64,000 nucleotides of DNA. It comes from Ovis canadensis (taxonomy: Eukaryota; Chordata; Mammalia; Artiodactyla; Bovidae). Where the stretch lies: NCBI RefSeq assembly GCF_042477335.2, contig NC_091247.1, forward strand, positions 38,553,501 through 38,617,500, given 5' to 3'. A program made the translations under genes and the position numbers. Within the stretch, counting starts at the first letter, position 1; every line of letters begins with the position of its first letter. The notes under the pieces are model-generated. The model was not told the DNA's origin and did not search any database. It worked only from the letters and a program-made list of their open reading frames with translations. Positions 32,701 through 39,569 of the stretch are shown piece after piece.

Positions 32701-33159
32701 CTCCCCAGGTGCACCCCATCCGGCCCGCCTCGGACCGGCTCCCAGGTCTACCCCGTCAAGGGCTCGTCCGGCTCTTCACAGGCTGGGGAGCGCCGCAGCC
32801 CCCGAAGCCCCCAGGGCTCATCCCCAGGCCAGGCCGAGGGAGCTGCCCAACAGGTGCGAGCGCGGGCAGTGCGGGCGTGTCCCCCTCCCCGCCCCGTACC
32901 TTCGAGGGGTGTTGAGAAGCCGCTGCTGCTCGTCCCCTTCCTCCTCATCCTCGTCGGTCTCGGAATCCGGGTTACAGTAGCAGAAGGTCCCGCTGTTCCG
33001 CTTGCGCTTGTGACTGCCCGGACAGTAACAGAAGCCATGGCCCGGCGCGTCGCCACCAGTCTCGGGCCTCCGGGCAGAGCCCCCAGCTCCAGAAGCCGGC
33101 TCCGGCTGGGCTCGGGCTCGCCCCGGGTGGCGCAGCACCCGGCTGCTCAGCGAGCCCAT
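11597..33159 (-). CDS. GMCL1: GMCL1, germ cell-less family BTB-BACK protein (exons 1-9, partial)
   Basis: Gene-level entry. Nine coding exons on the minus strand total 1072 nt, giving 357 codons plus one base, with every phase joining. The start is the ATG at 33159-33157 ([10 protein letters not shown]), inside a CpG island. The protein has an N-terminal region with a possible N-myristoylation signal (Gly2, Ser6), a basic cluster (GSHKRKR) and an acidic run ([11 protein letters not shown]), then a BTB domain (about residues 100-190, exons 2-4) and a BACK-like region (about 194-300, exons 5-8). Germ cell-less proteins localise to the nuclear envelope and act as CUL3 substrate adaptors; the fly protein is needed for pole-cell formation. 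The human protein is about 515 residues, so about 158 C-terminal residues lie left of the window. No disabling change is seen. Confidence 0.97.
12537..12759 (+). mobile_element. Bov-tA SINE with target-site duplication
   Basis: A tRNA-like head, Bov-A body and short (caa)n tail, flanked by the 11-base direct repeat aagaggaatat at 12526-12536 and 12760-12770. Antisense to GMCL1, in intron 8. Confidence 0.95.
13530..13770 (+). repeat. L1 ORF2 3' fragment, decayed
   Basis: The order cagacatttcacagaagaag, gctgataaacacac, then gaaatgaaaatcaataccac matches a well-known stretch near the end of mammalian L1 ORF2, in plus orientation. No long frame remains. Confidence 0.6.
14467..14557 (-). CDS. GMCL1: GMCL1 coding exon 8
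   Basis: 91 nt, residues 282-311 plus one base. The acceptor is atctag before 14557 and the donor GTGTGA, slightly non-consensus, follows 14467. It encodes [18 protein letters not shown] then [12 protein letters not shown]. The last residues read SKRKK, whereas I recall SKQRK in the human protein, a conservative basic change. Confidence 0.96.
14558..16072 (-). other. GMCL1: GMCL1 intron 7
   Basis: Holds a TA-rich microsatellite-like tract near 14,865-14,945 and a MIR at 15045-15255. The rest appears unique. A 109-codon frame at 15459-15788 has a lysine run and no recognisable domain; I treat it as chance. Confidence 0.65.
15045..15255 (+). repeat. MIR SINE
   Basis: The MIR order is clear: tgaatttttaaatcctggccctg, then aattacctaatttctctggg, then gataatatgtcaacctcacagg, then actcagagcagtgcctac. 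Plus orientation, diverged, in GMCL1 intron 7. Confidence 0.75.
16073..16157 (-). CDS. GMCL1: GMCL1 coding exon 7
   Basis: 85 nt, completes Ser253 and encodes residues to 281. The acceptor is ttctag before 16157 and the donor GTATTT follows 16073. The sequence [20 protein letters not shown] then MDVYTALKK is the BACK-like core (LIGSSNLFV followed by an acidic residue, then ALKKWM across the next exon). Confidence 0.96.
16158..17830 (-). other. GMCL1: GMCL1 intron 6
   Basis: No clear young repeat. The sequence is AT-rich, with a weakly L2-like patch near 17,290-17,400. I see no exon or RNA gene. Confidence 0.6.
17831..17896 (-). CDS. GMCL1: GMCL1 coding exon 6
   Basis: 66 nt, with a split codon at each end (one base completing Lys231, two bases opening Ser253). 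The acceptor is tttcag before 17896 and the donor GTATTT follows 17831. It encodes [19 protein letters not shown] then KEL, a helical BACK-region segment. Confidence 0.95.
17897..18852 (-). other. GMCL1: GMCL1 intron 5
   Basis: Contains the 338-base Tigger-like MITE at 18238-18575 and an AT-rich remainder. A 70-codon minus-strand frame at 18591-18803 has no recognisable content. Confidence 0.65.
18238..18575. mobile_element. Non-autonomous Tigger/pogo-like DNA transposon (MITE)
   Basis: It starts cagtcagccctcggtatccg and ends with the matching inverted repeat agtgagggacgactg. The terminal inverted repeats are about 25 bases long, with mismatches. TA dinucleotides flank both ends (18236-18237, 18576-18577), the target duplication of mariner/Tigger elements. 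Inside, a ctatttacatagc motif occurs twice. No transposase frame. Confidence 0.88.
18853..18965 (-). CDS. GMCL1: GMCL1 coding exon 5
   Basis: 113 nt, residues 194-230 plus two bases. The acceptor is ttgcag before 18965 and the donor GTGAGT follows 18853. It encodes [20 protein letters not shown] then [17 protein letters not shown]. This is the BTB-to-BACK transition; the CGYY and TYGLDSV stretches are typical of the family. Confidence 0.97.
19563..19730. repeat. Diverged tandem duplication, two 84-base units
   Basis: The two units start with aatttctga at 19563 and 19647, and both end in gataatgcagaaagtgaattta. They match over most of their length with scattered substitutions (for example ttaaatagctaagtca against ttaaatagccaagtca). 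Non-coding; likely an old local duplication. Confidence 0.85.
19990..20965 (+). repeat. L2 LINE 3' fragment interrupted by BOV-A2
   Basis: Pyrimidine-rich stretches such as tttctgcatgaaatgctctc, ccaggttaaactgaccac and gtgagcttcttgaaggcaag resemble the 3' end of L2. The same element resumes after the SINE at 20877 with tgttgaatgaa near 20950. Old and diverged. Confidence 0.55.
20617..20877 (-). mobile_element. BOV-A2 SINE (dimer)
   Basis: Two Bov-A monomers in minus orientation with a (ctactgctgct) tail at the left. Flanked by a short repeat aaggca (20609-20614, 20878-20883). Inserted into the L2 fragment. Confidence 0.92.
21136..21327 (-). mobile_element. Bov-tA SINE with 15-base target duplication
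   Basis: Minus-oriented: Bov-A body first (gtcgctcagtcacgtctgac), then the tRNA-like head (ccacaagggaagcccc at the right). Flanked by the perfect direct repeat attaatgcacagaaa at 21121-21135 and 21328-21342. Confidence 0.96.
21390..21846 (+). mobile_element. BovB LINE 3' end
   Basis: Begins at tctagtcaaggctatgg ([13 protein letters not shown] frame) and ends at the gactgaactgaactga tail. The frame 21404-21694 is the C-terminal ORF2 remnant ([20 protein letters not shown]). Severely 5' truncated. Confidence 0.92.
22085..22182 (-). CDS. GMCL1: GMCL1 coding exon 4
   Basis: 98 nt, completes Ala161 and encodes residues to 193. The acceptor is tttcag before 22182 and the donor GTAAGT follows 22085. 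The product [20 protein letters not shown] then [13 protein letters not shown] is the second half of the BTB fold. The family reads RVVAIL in human as I recall; here it is RVIAIL. Confidence 0.97.
22326..22730 (-). mobile_element. BOV-A2 SINE trimer with target-site duplication
   Basis: Three successive Bov-A monomers (starts near 22345, 22485 and 22630, each with a gtgtctgactc- or gtgtccgactcc-type start) share one (ctg)n tail at the left. The whole block lies between two copies of aataaaactactg (22313-22325 and 22731-22743), so all three units arrived together or expanded in place. Confidence 0.93.
22998..23160 (-). mobile_element. Bov-tA SINE, decayed
   Basis: A minus-oriented Bov-A body (cagttgtgtccaactccttg, ggcaagaatactggagac) is followed by part of a tRNA-like head (ggaactgaacccgcatctcc). 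Diverged, and the head is incomplete. Confidence 0.8.
23325..23460 (+). repeat. MIR-like fragment
   Basis: The stretch aaacaagtctcttaaatcctcctggcc-like followed by cagcttcctcatctaaag resembles the MIR core in plus orientation. Short and diverged. Confidence 0.5.
23819..23915 (-). CDS. GMCL1: GMCL1 coding exon 3
   Basis: 97 nt, residues 129-160 plus one base. The acceptor is gttaag before 23915 and the donor GTAACT follows 23819. It encodes [20 protein letters not shown] then [12 protein letters not shown]. The [10 protein letters not shown] stretch is the classic BTB motif. Thr and Ile replace residues I recall as Ile and Val in human (MNIIELE, IDVE), conservative changes. Confidence 0.97.
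23916..24550 (-). other. GMCL1: GMCL1 intron 2
   Basis: A short AT-rich intron. I see no repeat of known family, no RNA gene and no further exon. Confidence 0.6.
24551..24674 (-). CDS. GMCL1: GMCL1 coding exon 2
   Basis: 124 nt; its first base completes Arg87, then residues 88-128. The acceptor is taacag before 24674 and the donor GTAAGT follows 24551. It encodes [20 protein letters not shown], then [20 protein letters not shown] and Q. The RRKKLK junction with exon 1 makes a basic, nuclear-signal-like cluster. SDIKI and WSLHKIYL begin the BTB domain. Confidence 0.97.
24795..25000 (+). repeat. Old L1M 3' end fragment
   Basis: ctaataatagtggttatctc, gagtgggagggagacctttc and attacctattcaa in this order match the 3' UTR of ancient L1M elements. 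Plus orientation. Confidence 0.55.
25168..25494 (-). mobile_element. CHR-type tRNA SINE
   Basis: Minus-oriented: an A/T tail (ttttttttaatgtaattta) at the left, a gc-rich body (ctgtgcttggtcttcgctg, gggctctagagcatag) and the tRNA-like head at the right (ccaccagggaagcccc). It belongs to the cetartiodactyl CHR group. Confidence 0.88.
26926..26968. repeat. CA-repeat microsatellite
   Basis: An interrupted (ca)n run with aca/aga interruptions (acacacacacacacataaacac, then agacacacagacacacacac). Probably length-polymorphic in the species. Confidence 0.9.
27150..27691 (-). mobile_element. BovB LINE 3' half, minus strand
   Basis: Reads as BovB on the minus strand, from the DGETxDTV region (near 27685) to the 3' tail at about 27155. 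Flanking strings agttgagatt (27140-27149) and agttgaaatt (27692-27701) differ at one base and may be the target duplication. The coding frame is broken. Sense with GMCL1. Confidence 0.88.
28434..29273 (+). pseudogene. BovB reverse transcriptase C-terminal half, frameshifted
   Basis: A 279-codon frame, the longest BovB frame in this region. It includes the catalytic [12 protein letters not shown] segment and the downstream thumb-like region ([34 protein letters not shown]). After FELRCW the frame diverges from sister copies because of an inserted base near 29062, so the last 75 or so codons are not native. Upstream frames are also broken, so no functional protein is expected. Confidence 0.88.
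29353..29487 (-). mobile_element. Bov-A SINE monomer nested in BovB
   Basis: A (ctg)n tail and a single Bov-A unit (cgcttcagtcgtgtatgac to ccatttccttctcca) interrupt the BovB 3' region. Flanked by aggcctg at 29346-29352 and 29488-29494, so it is younger than its host BovB. Confidence 0.92.
30523..30600 (+). repeat. MER5A-like hAT-Charlie fragment
   Basis: gggggtcagcatactttttc, then gatagtaaatattttcaatt, then ttgtgagccagacag follows the 5' end of MER5A (an old hAT MITE) in order. Only about 80 bases are recognisable. Confidence 0.65.
30927..31164 (-). mobile_element. BOV-A2 SINE inserted at the edge of a Bov-tA
   Basis: Two Bov-A units, minus orientation. The 10-base repeat ttagatgctt (30917-30926 and 31165-31174) flanks it; the right copy is the start of the neighbouring Bov-tA, which was therefore already there. 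Confidence 0.93.
31165..31363 (-). mobile_element. Bov-tA SINE
   Basis: A minus-oriented Bov-A body (agtcgtgtccaattcc, ggcaagaatactggagtg) followed by a tRNA-like head (gatagaacccaggtctcc to catcagggaagcccc). Confidence 0.93.
31542..31748 (+). mobile_element. Bov-tA SINE
   Basis: Plus-oriented head (attccccagtgactcagagg, ggggtttgatccctgg) and Bov-A body ending gactgggcgacttcacttc. In GMCL1 intron 1. Confidence 0.93.
31800..31980 (-). repeat. MIR-like fragment (weak)
   Basis: catctccattttagtcaggaag and ctagaactcagaacctgagc resemble the tail half of MIR-type elements. Diverged; assignment is tentative. Confidence 0.35.
32900..33159 (-). CDS. GMCL1: GMCL1 coding exon 1
   Basis: 260 coding nt: ATG at 33159-33157, 86 codons and two bases of Arg87; donor GTACGG after 32900. 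The start is chosen because [10 protein letters not shown] is the known family start, with Gly2 and Ser6 fitting an N-myristoylation signal. Then follow a low-complexity Ala/Gly/Pro stretch, [20 protein letters not shown] with two CYC motifs and a basic cluster, an acidic run [12 protein letters not shown] and QQRLLNTPR. The 5' UTR extends from 33160 into the CpG island. Long plus-strand frames over this exon (32478-32915, 32854-33501) are GC-rich shadows. Confidence 0.97.
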
Positions 33160-33329
33160 GGGTCACAGCTCCCCGAGACGGCAGGGAGCGCACCTCAGGG
33201 AGCCCAACACAGACGGTCTCCCGCCATGGCCCGGGCACCACCGCCAGCCTCCACGGAGCCCGAGTTATCTACACCGCCGCCTTCTCACTTGCGGCCACGA
33301 CCGTTGCAGCGGACGCCACAGCCTCCATC

Positions 33330-33500
33330 CTCCGCCCCGCCCGCTGCGTCTGGCCGCCCCTCGCGCGCGGACCGCAGGACCTCACCCCGTCGCTTTTACA
33401 ACAAAGCGCGTAATGTAGGGCGCATGCGCACGGCGAGCCTCCGGAAGGGGCGGGGGAAAGCGCGCGTACGACACAGGTGGAGCCTGCGCAGAATGGCTTG
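33330..33500 (-). promoter_or_regulatory. GMCL1: GMCL1 proximal promoter: NRF1, ETS and Sp1-type motifs
   Basis: A perfect palindromic NRF1-type site gcgcatgcgc lies at 33420-33429, with a second half-like tgcgcag near 33486. An ETS-type ccggaag (33441-33447) runs directly into a GC box ggggcgggg (33447-33455). More GC boxes (ccgccccgccc) lie near 33,333-33,343. This TATA-less set is typical of CpG-island promoters. The transcription start should be roughly 33,200-33,400; I cannot fix it from sequence. Confidence 0.7.
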
Positions 33501-33737
33501 AGGGCTGGAGCCGGACCGCGCGTGTGCTGTCCCACGGTGTTTACGCTGAGCTTGGGTGGTCTCTCCAACAATCCTGAGTTGCAGGCAGAGCTGCCCTTTA
33601 GCTTTAGTTTGGACATATCTTTGTGTTAGCAAGACCGGCAATTCTAGCTCATTCGTTCTTTCTGCAAAGATTCCCTAAATTCCAGATGTCTTCTGGGCCC
33701 TGTGATCTGCACGGGGCAAAAAAGACATTGCTGTTTG

Positions 33738-35684
33738 GTGGTCGTTTTTGGAGGAGCTCATGGAAAAGAAATGCAAAAAAGCAAAATGGCTGTCTGGGGA
33801 GGCCTTACAAATAGCTGTGAAAAGAAGAGAAGCGAAAAGCAAAGGAGAAAAGGAAAGATATAAGCATCTGAATGCAGAGTTCCAAAGAATAGCAAGGAGA
33901 GATAAGAAGCCTTCCTCGGTGATCAATGCAAAGAAATAGAGGAAAACAACAGAATGGGAAAGACTAGAGATCTCTTCAAGAAAATTAGAGATACCAAGGG
34001 AACATTTCATGCAAAGATGGGCTCGATAAAGGACAGAAATGGTATGGACCCAGCAGAAGCAGAAGATATTAAGAAGAGGTGGCAAGAATACACAGAAGAA
34101 CTGTACAAAAAAGATCTTCACAACCAAGATAATCATGATGATGTGATCACTCATCTAGAGCCAGACATCCTGGAATGTGAAGTCAAGTGGGCCTTAGAAA
34201 GCATCACTACAAACAAAGCTAGTGGAGGTGATGGAATTCCAGTTGAGCTATTTCAAATCCTGAAAGATGATGCTGTGAAAGTGCTGCACTCAATATGCCA
34301 GCAAATTTGGAAAACTCAGCAGTGGCCACAGGACTGGAAAAGGTCAGTTTTCATTCCAGTCCCAAAGAAGGGCAATGCCAAAGAATGCTCAAACTACCAC
34401 ACAGTTGCACTCATCTCACACACTAGTAAAGTAATGCTCAAAATTCTCCAAGCCAGGCTTGAGCAATACGTGAACCGTGAGCCTCCAGATGTTCAAGCTG
34501 GTTTTCGAAAAGGCAGAGAAACCAGAGATCAAATTGCTAACATCCGCTGGATCATGGAAAAAGCAAGAGAGTTCCAGAAAAACGTCTATTTCTGCTTTAT
34601 TGACTATGCCAAAGCCTTTGACTGTGTGGATCACAATAAACTGTGGAAAATTCTGAGAGAGATGGGAATACCAGACCACCTGACCTGCCTCTTGAGAAAT
34701 CTGTATGCAGGTCAGGAAGCAACAGTTAGAACTGGACATGGAACAACAGACTGGTTCCAAATAGGAAAAGGAGTACATCAAGGCTGTATATTGTCACCCT
34801 GCTTATTTAACTTCTATGCAGAGTACATCATGAGAAACGCTGGGCTGGAAGAAGCACAAGCTGGAATCAAGATTGCCAGGAGAAATATCAATAACCTCAG
34901 ATATGCAGATGACACCACCCTATGGCAGAAGGTGAAGAGGAACTCAAAAGCCTCTTGATGAAAGTGAAAGAGGAGAGTGAAAAAGCTGGCTTAAAGCTCA
35001 ACATTCAGAAAACGAAGATCATGGCATCTGGTCCTGTCACTTCATGGGAAATAGATGAGGAAACAGTGGAAACAGTTTCCGACTTTGTTTTTTTGGACTC
35101 CAAAATCACTGCAGGTGGTGATTGCAGCCATGAAATTAAAAGACACTTACTCTTTGGAAGGAAAGTTATGACCAACCTAGACAGCATATTGAAAAGCAGA
35201 GACATTACTTTTCCAACAAAGGTCCGTCTAGTCAAGGCTATGGTTTTTCCAGTGGTCATGAAAAGATGTGAGAGTTGGACTGTGAAGAAAGCTGAGTGCC
35301 AAAGAATTGATGCTTTTGAACTGTGGTGTTGGAGAAGACTCTTGAGAGTCCCTTGGACTGCAAGGAGATCCAACCAGTCCATTCTAAGGGAGATCAGTCC
35401 TGGGTGTTCATTGGAAGGACTGATGCTAAAGCTGAAACTCCAATACTTTGGCCACCTCATGCAAAGAGTTGACTCATTGGAAAAGACTCAGATGCTGGGA
35501 GGGATTGAGGGCAGGAGGAGAAGGGGACGACAGAGGATGAGATGGCTGGATGGCATCACTGACTCGATGGACAGGTTTGGGTGAACTCCGGGAGTTGGTG
35601 ATGGACAGGGAGGCCTGGCGTGCTGCAATTCATGGGGTTACAAAGACTCGGACACGACTGAGCAACTGAACTGAAGTGAACTGA
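33738..35684 (+). mobile_element. BovB LINE, 1.95 kb, upstream of the GMCL1 promoter
   Basis: The second-longest BovB copy here. It runs from the ORF2 linker (MEKKCKKAKWLSGE-like) through the RT to the ctgaactgaagtgaactgaa tail. It lies about 240 bases beyond the promoter motifs and on the opposite strand to both genes. I could not find a clear target-site duplication. Confidence 0.93.
33748..35584 (+). pseudogene. BovB ORF2 (linker, RT and C-terminal region), two frameshifts
   Basis: Three overlapping frames form one decayed ORF2. 33748-33939 is the linker, and frame is lost at a missing base near 33,908. 33954-34958 (334 codons) holds most of the RT, including [32 protein letters not shown] and the catalytic LRYADDTTL near 34,900. 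A single missing base near 34,919 shifts frame directly after that box. 34922-35584 carries the thumb-like and C-terminal region. The YADD residues survive, but the protein is split. Confidence 0.9.
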
Positions 35685-35689
35685 ACCAT

Positions 35690-35745
35690 ATGGGAGTTTG
35701 GGGTTGCAGAGTCCTACATGACTGAGCGACTGAACACCAACCATG
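35690..35745 (+). repeat. Short Bov-A/BovB tail-like remnant
   Basis: ttggggttgcagagtcctac followed by atgactgagcgactgaacacc repeats the 3' end motif of the preceding element. Likely a partial duplicate of a SINE or LINE tail. Confidence 0.6.
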
Positions 35746-36244
35746 TGCTAGGGTCACACCCTACTCAGGCTTTCCAAGAGAGGAGGACCTCGAATGTGGA
35801 GCTTTGCTAAGCCCTTGAGTTTTTATGTATGTGTGTTTTATTTTTTAATGAATTTTTTAAATCGAAGGATAATTTTTACAGAATTTTATTGTTTTCTGCC
35901 AAATATTAACATAAATCAACCATCGGTATACATATTTCCCTTCCCAGCCCTTGGGTTTGTTAAGCGGCACTTCTAGCCTGGTCTTAACTGATTACGGCAA
36001 GTCATTCCCAGGACTCTTTTTCTTCTCTCCCAGCGGCAGTGGGATGTCTGAATAGGCTCCATACCGAGTCTGTCACAGTTTAAAGTGCCTGCTGGAGGTC
36101 CAAGCAAAACTTACAGGTCTGTGAGCAAAAACTAAAGTTGTATACCTAGAGTATATAGCCATTGTTATGGACCCTGGGCAGTCAGCTTTTATTTTCTTAT
36201 TACCTTCTGCTAGTTTTTAAATGAAATGTTTATAATAACAGTGA

Positions 36245-36425
36245 AATTCGCTCTGGTGTGACTCTTTGCGACCCCATGGACTATACAGTCCATGGAATTC
36301 TTCAGGCCAGAATACTGGAGCGGGTATCCTTTCCCTTCTCCAGTGGATCTTCCTAACCCAGGGATCAAACCCAGGTCCCCCGCATTGCAGGTGAATTCTT
36401 TACCTGCTGAGCCACAGGGAAGCCC
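36245..36425 (-). mobile_element. Bov-tA SINE
   Basis: A minus-oriented Bov-A body and tRNA-like head (gggatcaaacccaggtcccc to agccacagggaagcc). Flanking strings tataataacagt and tataatgacagt differ at one base and look like an aged target duplication. Confidence 0.9.
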
Positions 36426-36579
36426 TTATAATGACAGTATTTATAATGAAATACCACAAATGGAATACTTAAAATGAATTACTTTAATATGATAAATACC
36501 TATGGACGCATAGGTCCATGTAACTTAAATTTCAGTAAAAACTTCAGTATATTATACTAGCTTTGATTCATTCAAGTAG

Positions 36580-37030
36580 AACAATACAGATAGGCAGAAA
36601 CTCCCTTTCCCTCTACACTATCCTCAGAATGGTTAGATCATTATTCCCATGCATGTTTTAATATGTGTACCTGTAGCAATATATTTTCTTTTGCACGTTT
36701 AGACATGTAATTTAATGGAATCATTCATACCTATCATTCTGCACCTTTCTTCTCTCTCAAAATTATACTTTTGAGACTTAATCAGTTGACCAATCTCTAG
36801 TTAATTTTCACTACTCATTGTGTGACTAACCCAAAATTTCTTTATCTTTTCCTTCACTGAAAGAGTTAGGTTGTTTCTACTTTAATGCACATAAAAGCAA
36901 CAGTGAATACCATGTGCAGAGATTCCCTAAATAGATCCCCAGAAGTGAATTTGCTGGGAACTTTATTATCTATTGCCAAATTGCTCTCTGAAATGATTGC
37001 ATTAGTTTATACTCCCATCACTGGTATATG
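36580..37030 (-). repeat. Probable old L1 fragment
   Basis: ggaatcattcatacctatca, agttaggttgtttctacttt and agaagtgaatttgctggg resemble the antisense of an old L1 3' region. Diverged. Confidence 0.45.
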
Positions 37031-37947
37031 TAACTTAGGGTCCCAGTGTACTCATTCAGAAATATGAACTGAGAGAGGCTGGCTGAGGTAGTTTAGAAGG
37101 GAAATGGAGAAGGGAGGAGCAGATCCCCTGCTGCACCTCCAGAATACCTTTTGTCGGTACAAAAGGATACACATGAACAGTTGTGGGCCACTGTAAGACA
37201 GCAAGTGTAGGATCATCTTAGATCCCGTCTAAAAGGACTGGGTGGCATGACTGACTTTAGCACAGAGCCTGAGTTTCTAGGGGCTGAAAAAGGAGAACTG
37301 CATTTGCTTTGCCAAAGGAACCAAAGATGAGTAGTTTATTGATGATGGAGTTGTAAAGGAACTTAGGATTGTGTTTAAGAATTAGCTTTAAACATCTGAT
37401 AGCATCACACAGCACTGATCATCTACCATCACAGCACTAGTAGGTAAAGTTTCCTGTTCCCATTTACTCTCCTCCTTCCTGCTAGGTTGGGAAGGGGAGG
37501 TCTAGAAGGAAGCCAAGGTGAAAAAAGAAGCCCACCAGATCACTGTCTCCAAATGCCAGCTTCCTGCTGGCAGTAAACCAGAGCTGAACAAGGGGAGAAG
37601 CCTCAACTGTACATGAAGTTTGGAATTTTAACTGAAAACATTCATTGCTGAAATGACATTATTTTATGACCTACACAGTAGGACTTTTTAAAACCTAAGA
37701 ATGACCAGAAAAGTCACGACCCTATCCTCTATCTAGAATTTTCATCTAAAGACAGGAGAAGAACTAGACCCAATGAATAAATGTAAATGGATAGTGGGAG
37801 AAAAAAACTAAGTTGCTTCCTAAGCATATTACAAAGTCGTGCTTGTTCAACTTAACAATCATTCCCCCCAGGGTGGCTTTACCGCCTCTCTAGAAAGCTT
37901 CCCATCAACATATACAATTTGTTTTAAAATTCTGGCTAAGTCATATA

Positions 37948-38026
37948 TTGGGTTGGCCAAAAGTCCATTCAAGTATTTCTGTAACACCTTATGGGAAAAC
38001 CTGAATGAACTCTTTTGGCCAACAAT
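37948..38026. mobile_element. Mariner-type MITE (near-palindrome)
   Basis: An 79-base near-perfect hairpin: ttgggttggccaaaagt at the left and cttttggccaacaatg at the right, flanked by TA on both sides (37946-37947, 38027-38028). The TIR sequence matches the ggttggccaaaa class of ruminant mariners. No coding capacity. It lies just beyond the probable 3' end of ANXA4. Confidence 0.9.
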
Positions 38027-38566
38027 GTAATTTAAAGATAAAATCACCAAAAATTTGGAGTGCTTCCAAAGCTAAATAAAGTTGACCTGGAGATTGCATG
38101 CTCTGCTAGGTAGGTATTGAAGCAGCAGTACTACTTCCTATAATTAACTGCAACGACTAAATATTCATGTAAATAGCTTTCACCAATAGTAAAGCACTTG
38201 CAGTAGGCAAGAAGAAACAAATCCCTATATTTCACCCATCAAAATACAATAAATATTACAGAATAAACAAAGAAGACAAATGTTCTTATTTAATATGAAG
38301 GTTCTACTTAGTAGAACTGAGATCATCACTCATTTCTAGAGATAAATATACTATTTTCTATCATTAAGTAGAGTTTGGTATATGTTAACATTAGTTTTAC
38401 AGCTGTAAGGGTAAATATGTTATTTTTCTTAATGCTGTACTTTCTAATAGAAATTGAGTCACATAAATCCTTCAAAAAGATCTCACTTCAGAATCCAGGA
38501 TGAAAAAACTCAAAAGCAGAAAAGTCAAACAGAGAAAACATATACCTCATTTGAAAGACACCATAT

Positions 38567-38572
38567 TTTATT
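38567..38572 (-). terminator. ANXA4: Candidate ANXA4 polyadenylation signal
   Basis: AATAAA on the minus strand about 1.0 kb after the ANXA4 stop, giving a 3' UTR of plausible length with the end near 38,550. A second AATAAA at 39564-39569 begins one base after the stop codon and is unlikely to be used. Confidence 0.5.
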
Positions 38573-39569
38573 GGAATTATTTTTCTGTGTTGTATGCAAA
38601 CTGAACTTTTAAATTAAATCCAAGTACACCTTTACAATAATTCTAGAGTTGAAAGGCACAGTGCAAGTGTCAATCAACAAAATGCAAGTATTCAAATCAA
38701 CAAAATTATAATGATTTAAAAATTATTTTTAGCACAAAAAGTTGTAAATTCAGAGCACTACACCATCACCAGAATATGCAGTTTGATACTTAATTTTTTC
38801 ACATTCATCTTCAAGTTGGCTTAAGACCATTATTATTATTATTAACCCTGATACTGTGGAATGTTCAGCATTTATGTTTGATAGTCAGACATATATGATC
38901 TGTATAACCACAGAGTTGAATTTGTTCAAACAAGTCAGTGAGTTTGTTATACTTCAACCTGGAGAGTCTAACTGACCTTAACCTAAGATGTGATGGAGGC
39001 AATCTCCAATGCTGAACTTAGTACTAAGATCAACTAGCACTTTATATAAAAACCTAAACAAAGCAGATGTGTAGATGCTTTCAAACAATGACTATGTAAA
39101 ATAGAAAAATGGATAGCTACTCTTACTAACTAGACGCTGACAATTTCAAATCAAGAAATTACTAGCCACTCTTAATAATAGAATGAGGGAATAAAAGAGA
39201 TTTTAGAACAGTCTTCCAGTCTTCCACTTCAATAGTTTTCTCCAAAAAGAAAATATGAAATAATGCAATATATCCCAATTTCTGTGAAACACAAACAGGA
39301 AGAGATCTGTTGAAAACATGGAGCACATTCTTATTTCTAATTTGAAATGTCCTTTTAGGTTTTATGAGCTTTGAAATGCAAGTACAGCTTTAAAGCATCA
39401 TAGTGGGTAATTATAGATGAATAATAATACAGGCTATATCCTAGGAGGCATCTGTAGGCGTTTTAATTGGAAATAAGCATTCTGAGATAATGCTAATAGC
39501 AGTGTAGAAAAATTAAGTTAAAAAGAATTCAAAGTGTAGGGAATCTTCCTGGGCTTTCTGGATTTTATT

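Larger units (their letters stand above)
24675..32899 (-). other. GMCL1: GMCL1 intron 1
   Basis: The largest complete GMCL1 intron seen. It contains an old L1 tail (24795-25000), a CHR SINE (25168-25494), a CA repeat (26926-26968), a minus-strand BovB (27150-27691), a plus-strand BovB with a nested SINE (28272-29555), a MER5A-like fragment (30523-30600), BOV-A2 plus Bov-tA (30927-31363), and another Bov-tA (31542-31748). In 25,495-26,920, 29,565-30,520 and 31,990-32,560 I see nothing gene-like. Confidence 0.7.
32560..33530. promoter_or_regulatory. CpG island at the GMCL1 5' end
   Basis: A sharp switch from AT-rich to GC-rich sequence with many CG dinucleotides, spanning part of intron 1, coding exon 1, the 5' UTR and the proximal promoter. 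It is the only CpG island in the window and fits a broadly expressed gene. Confidence 0.93.
33531..39569. other. Intergenic region between ANXA4 and GMCL1, with the ANXA4 3' UTR
   Basis: From the GMCL1 promoter side it holds about 200 bases of unique sequence, a 2 kb BovB (33738-35684), a short SINE remnant (35690-35745), a Bov-tA (36245-36425), an old L1-like tract (36580-37030), unique sequence to 37,945, a mariner MITE (37948-38026), and from about 38,550 the probable ANXA4 3' UTR. I see no additional gene. Confidence 0.65.

Noticed and set aside
32478..33501. Long plus-strand frames (145 and 215 codons) across the CpG island
   Set aside because: They run antisense over GMCL1 exon 1 and promoter, have GC-rich low-complexity composition and no domain; stops are simply rare in such sequence.
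33954..34958. 334-codon RT frame as a possible domesticated host gene
   Set aside because: It is part of a BovB with the standard 3' tail, is cut on both sides by single-base deletions, and has no promoter or splice context. It is an ordinary dead LINE.
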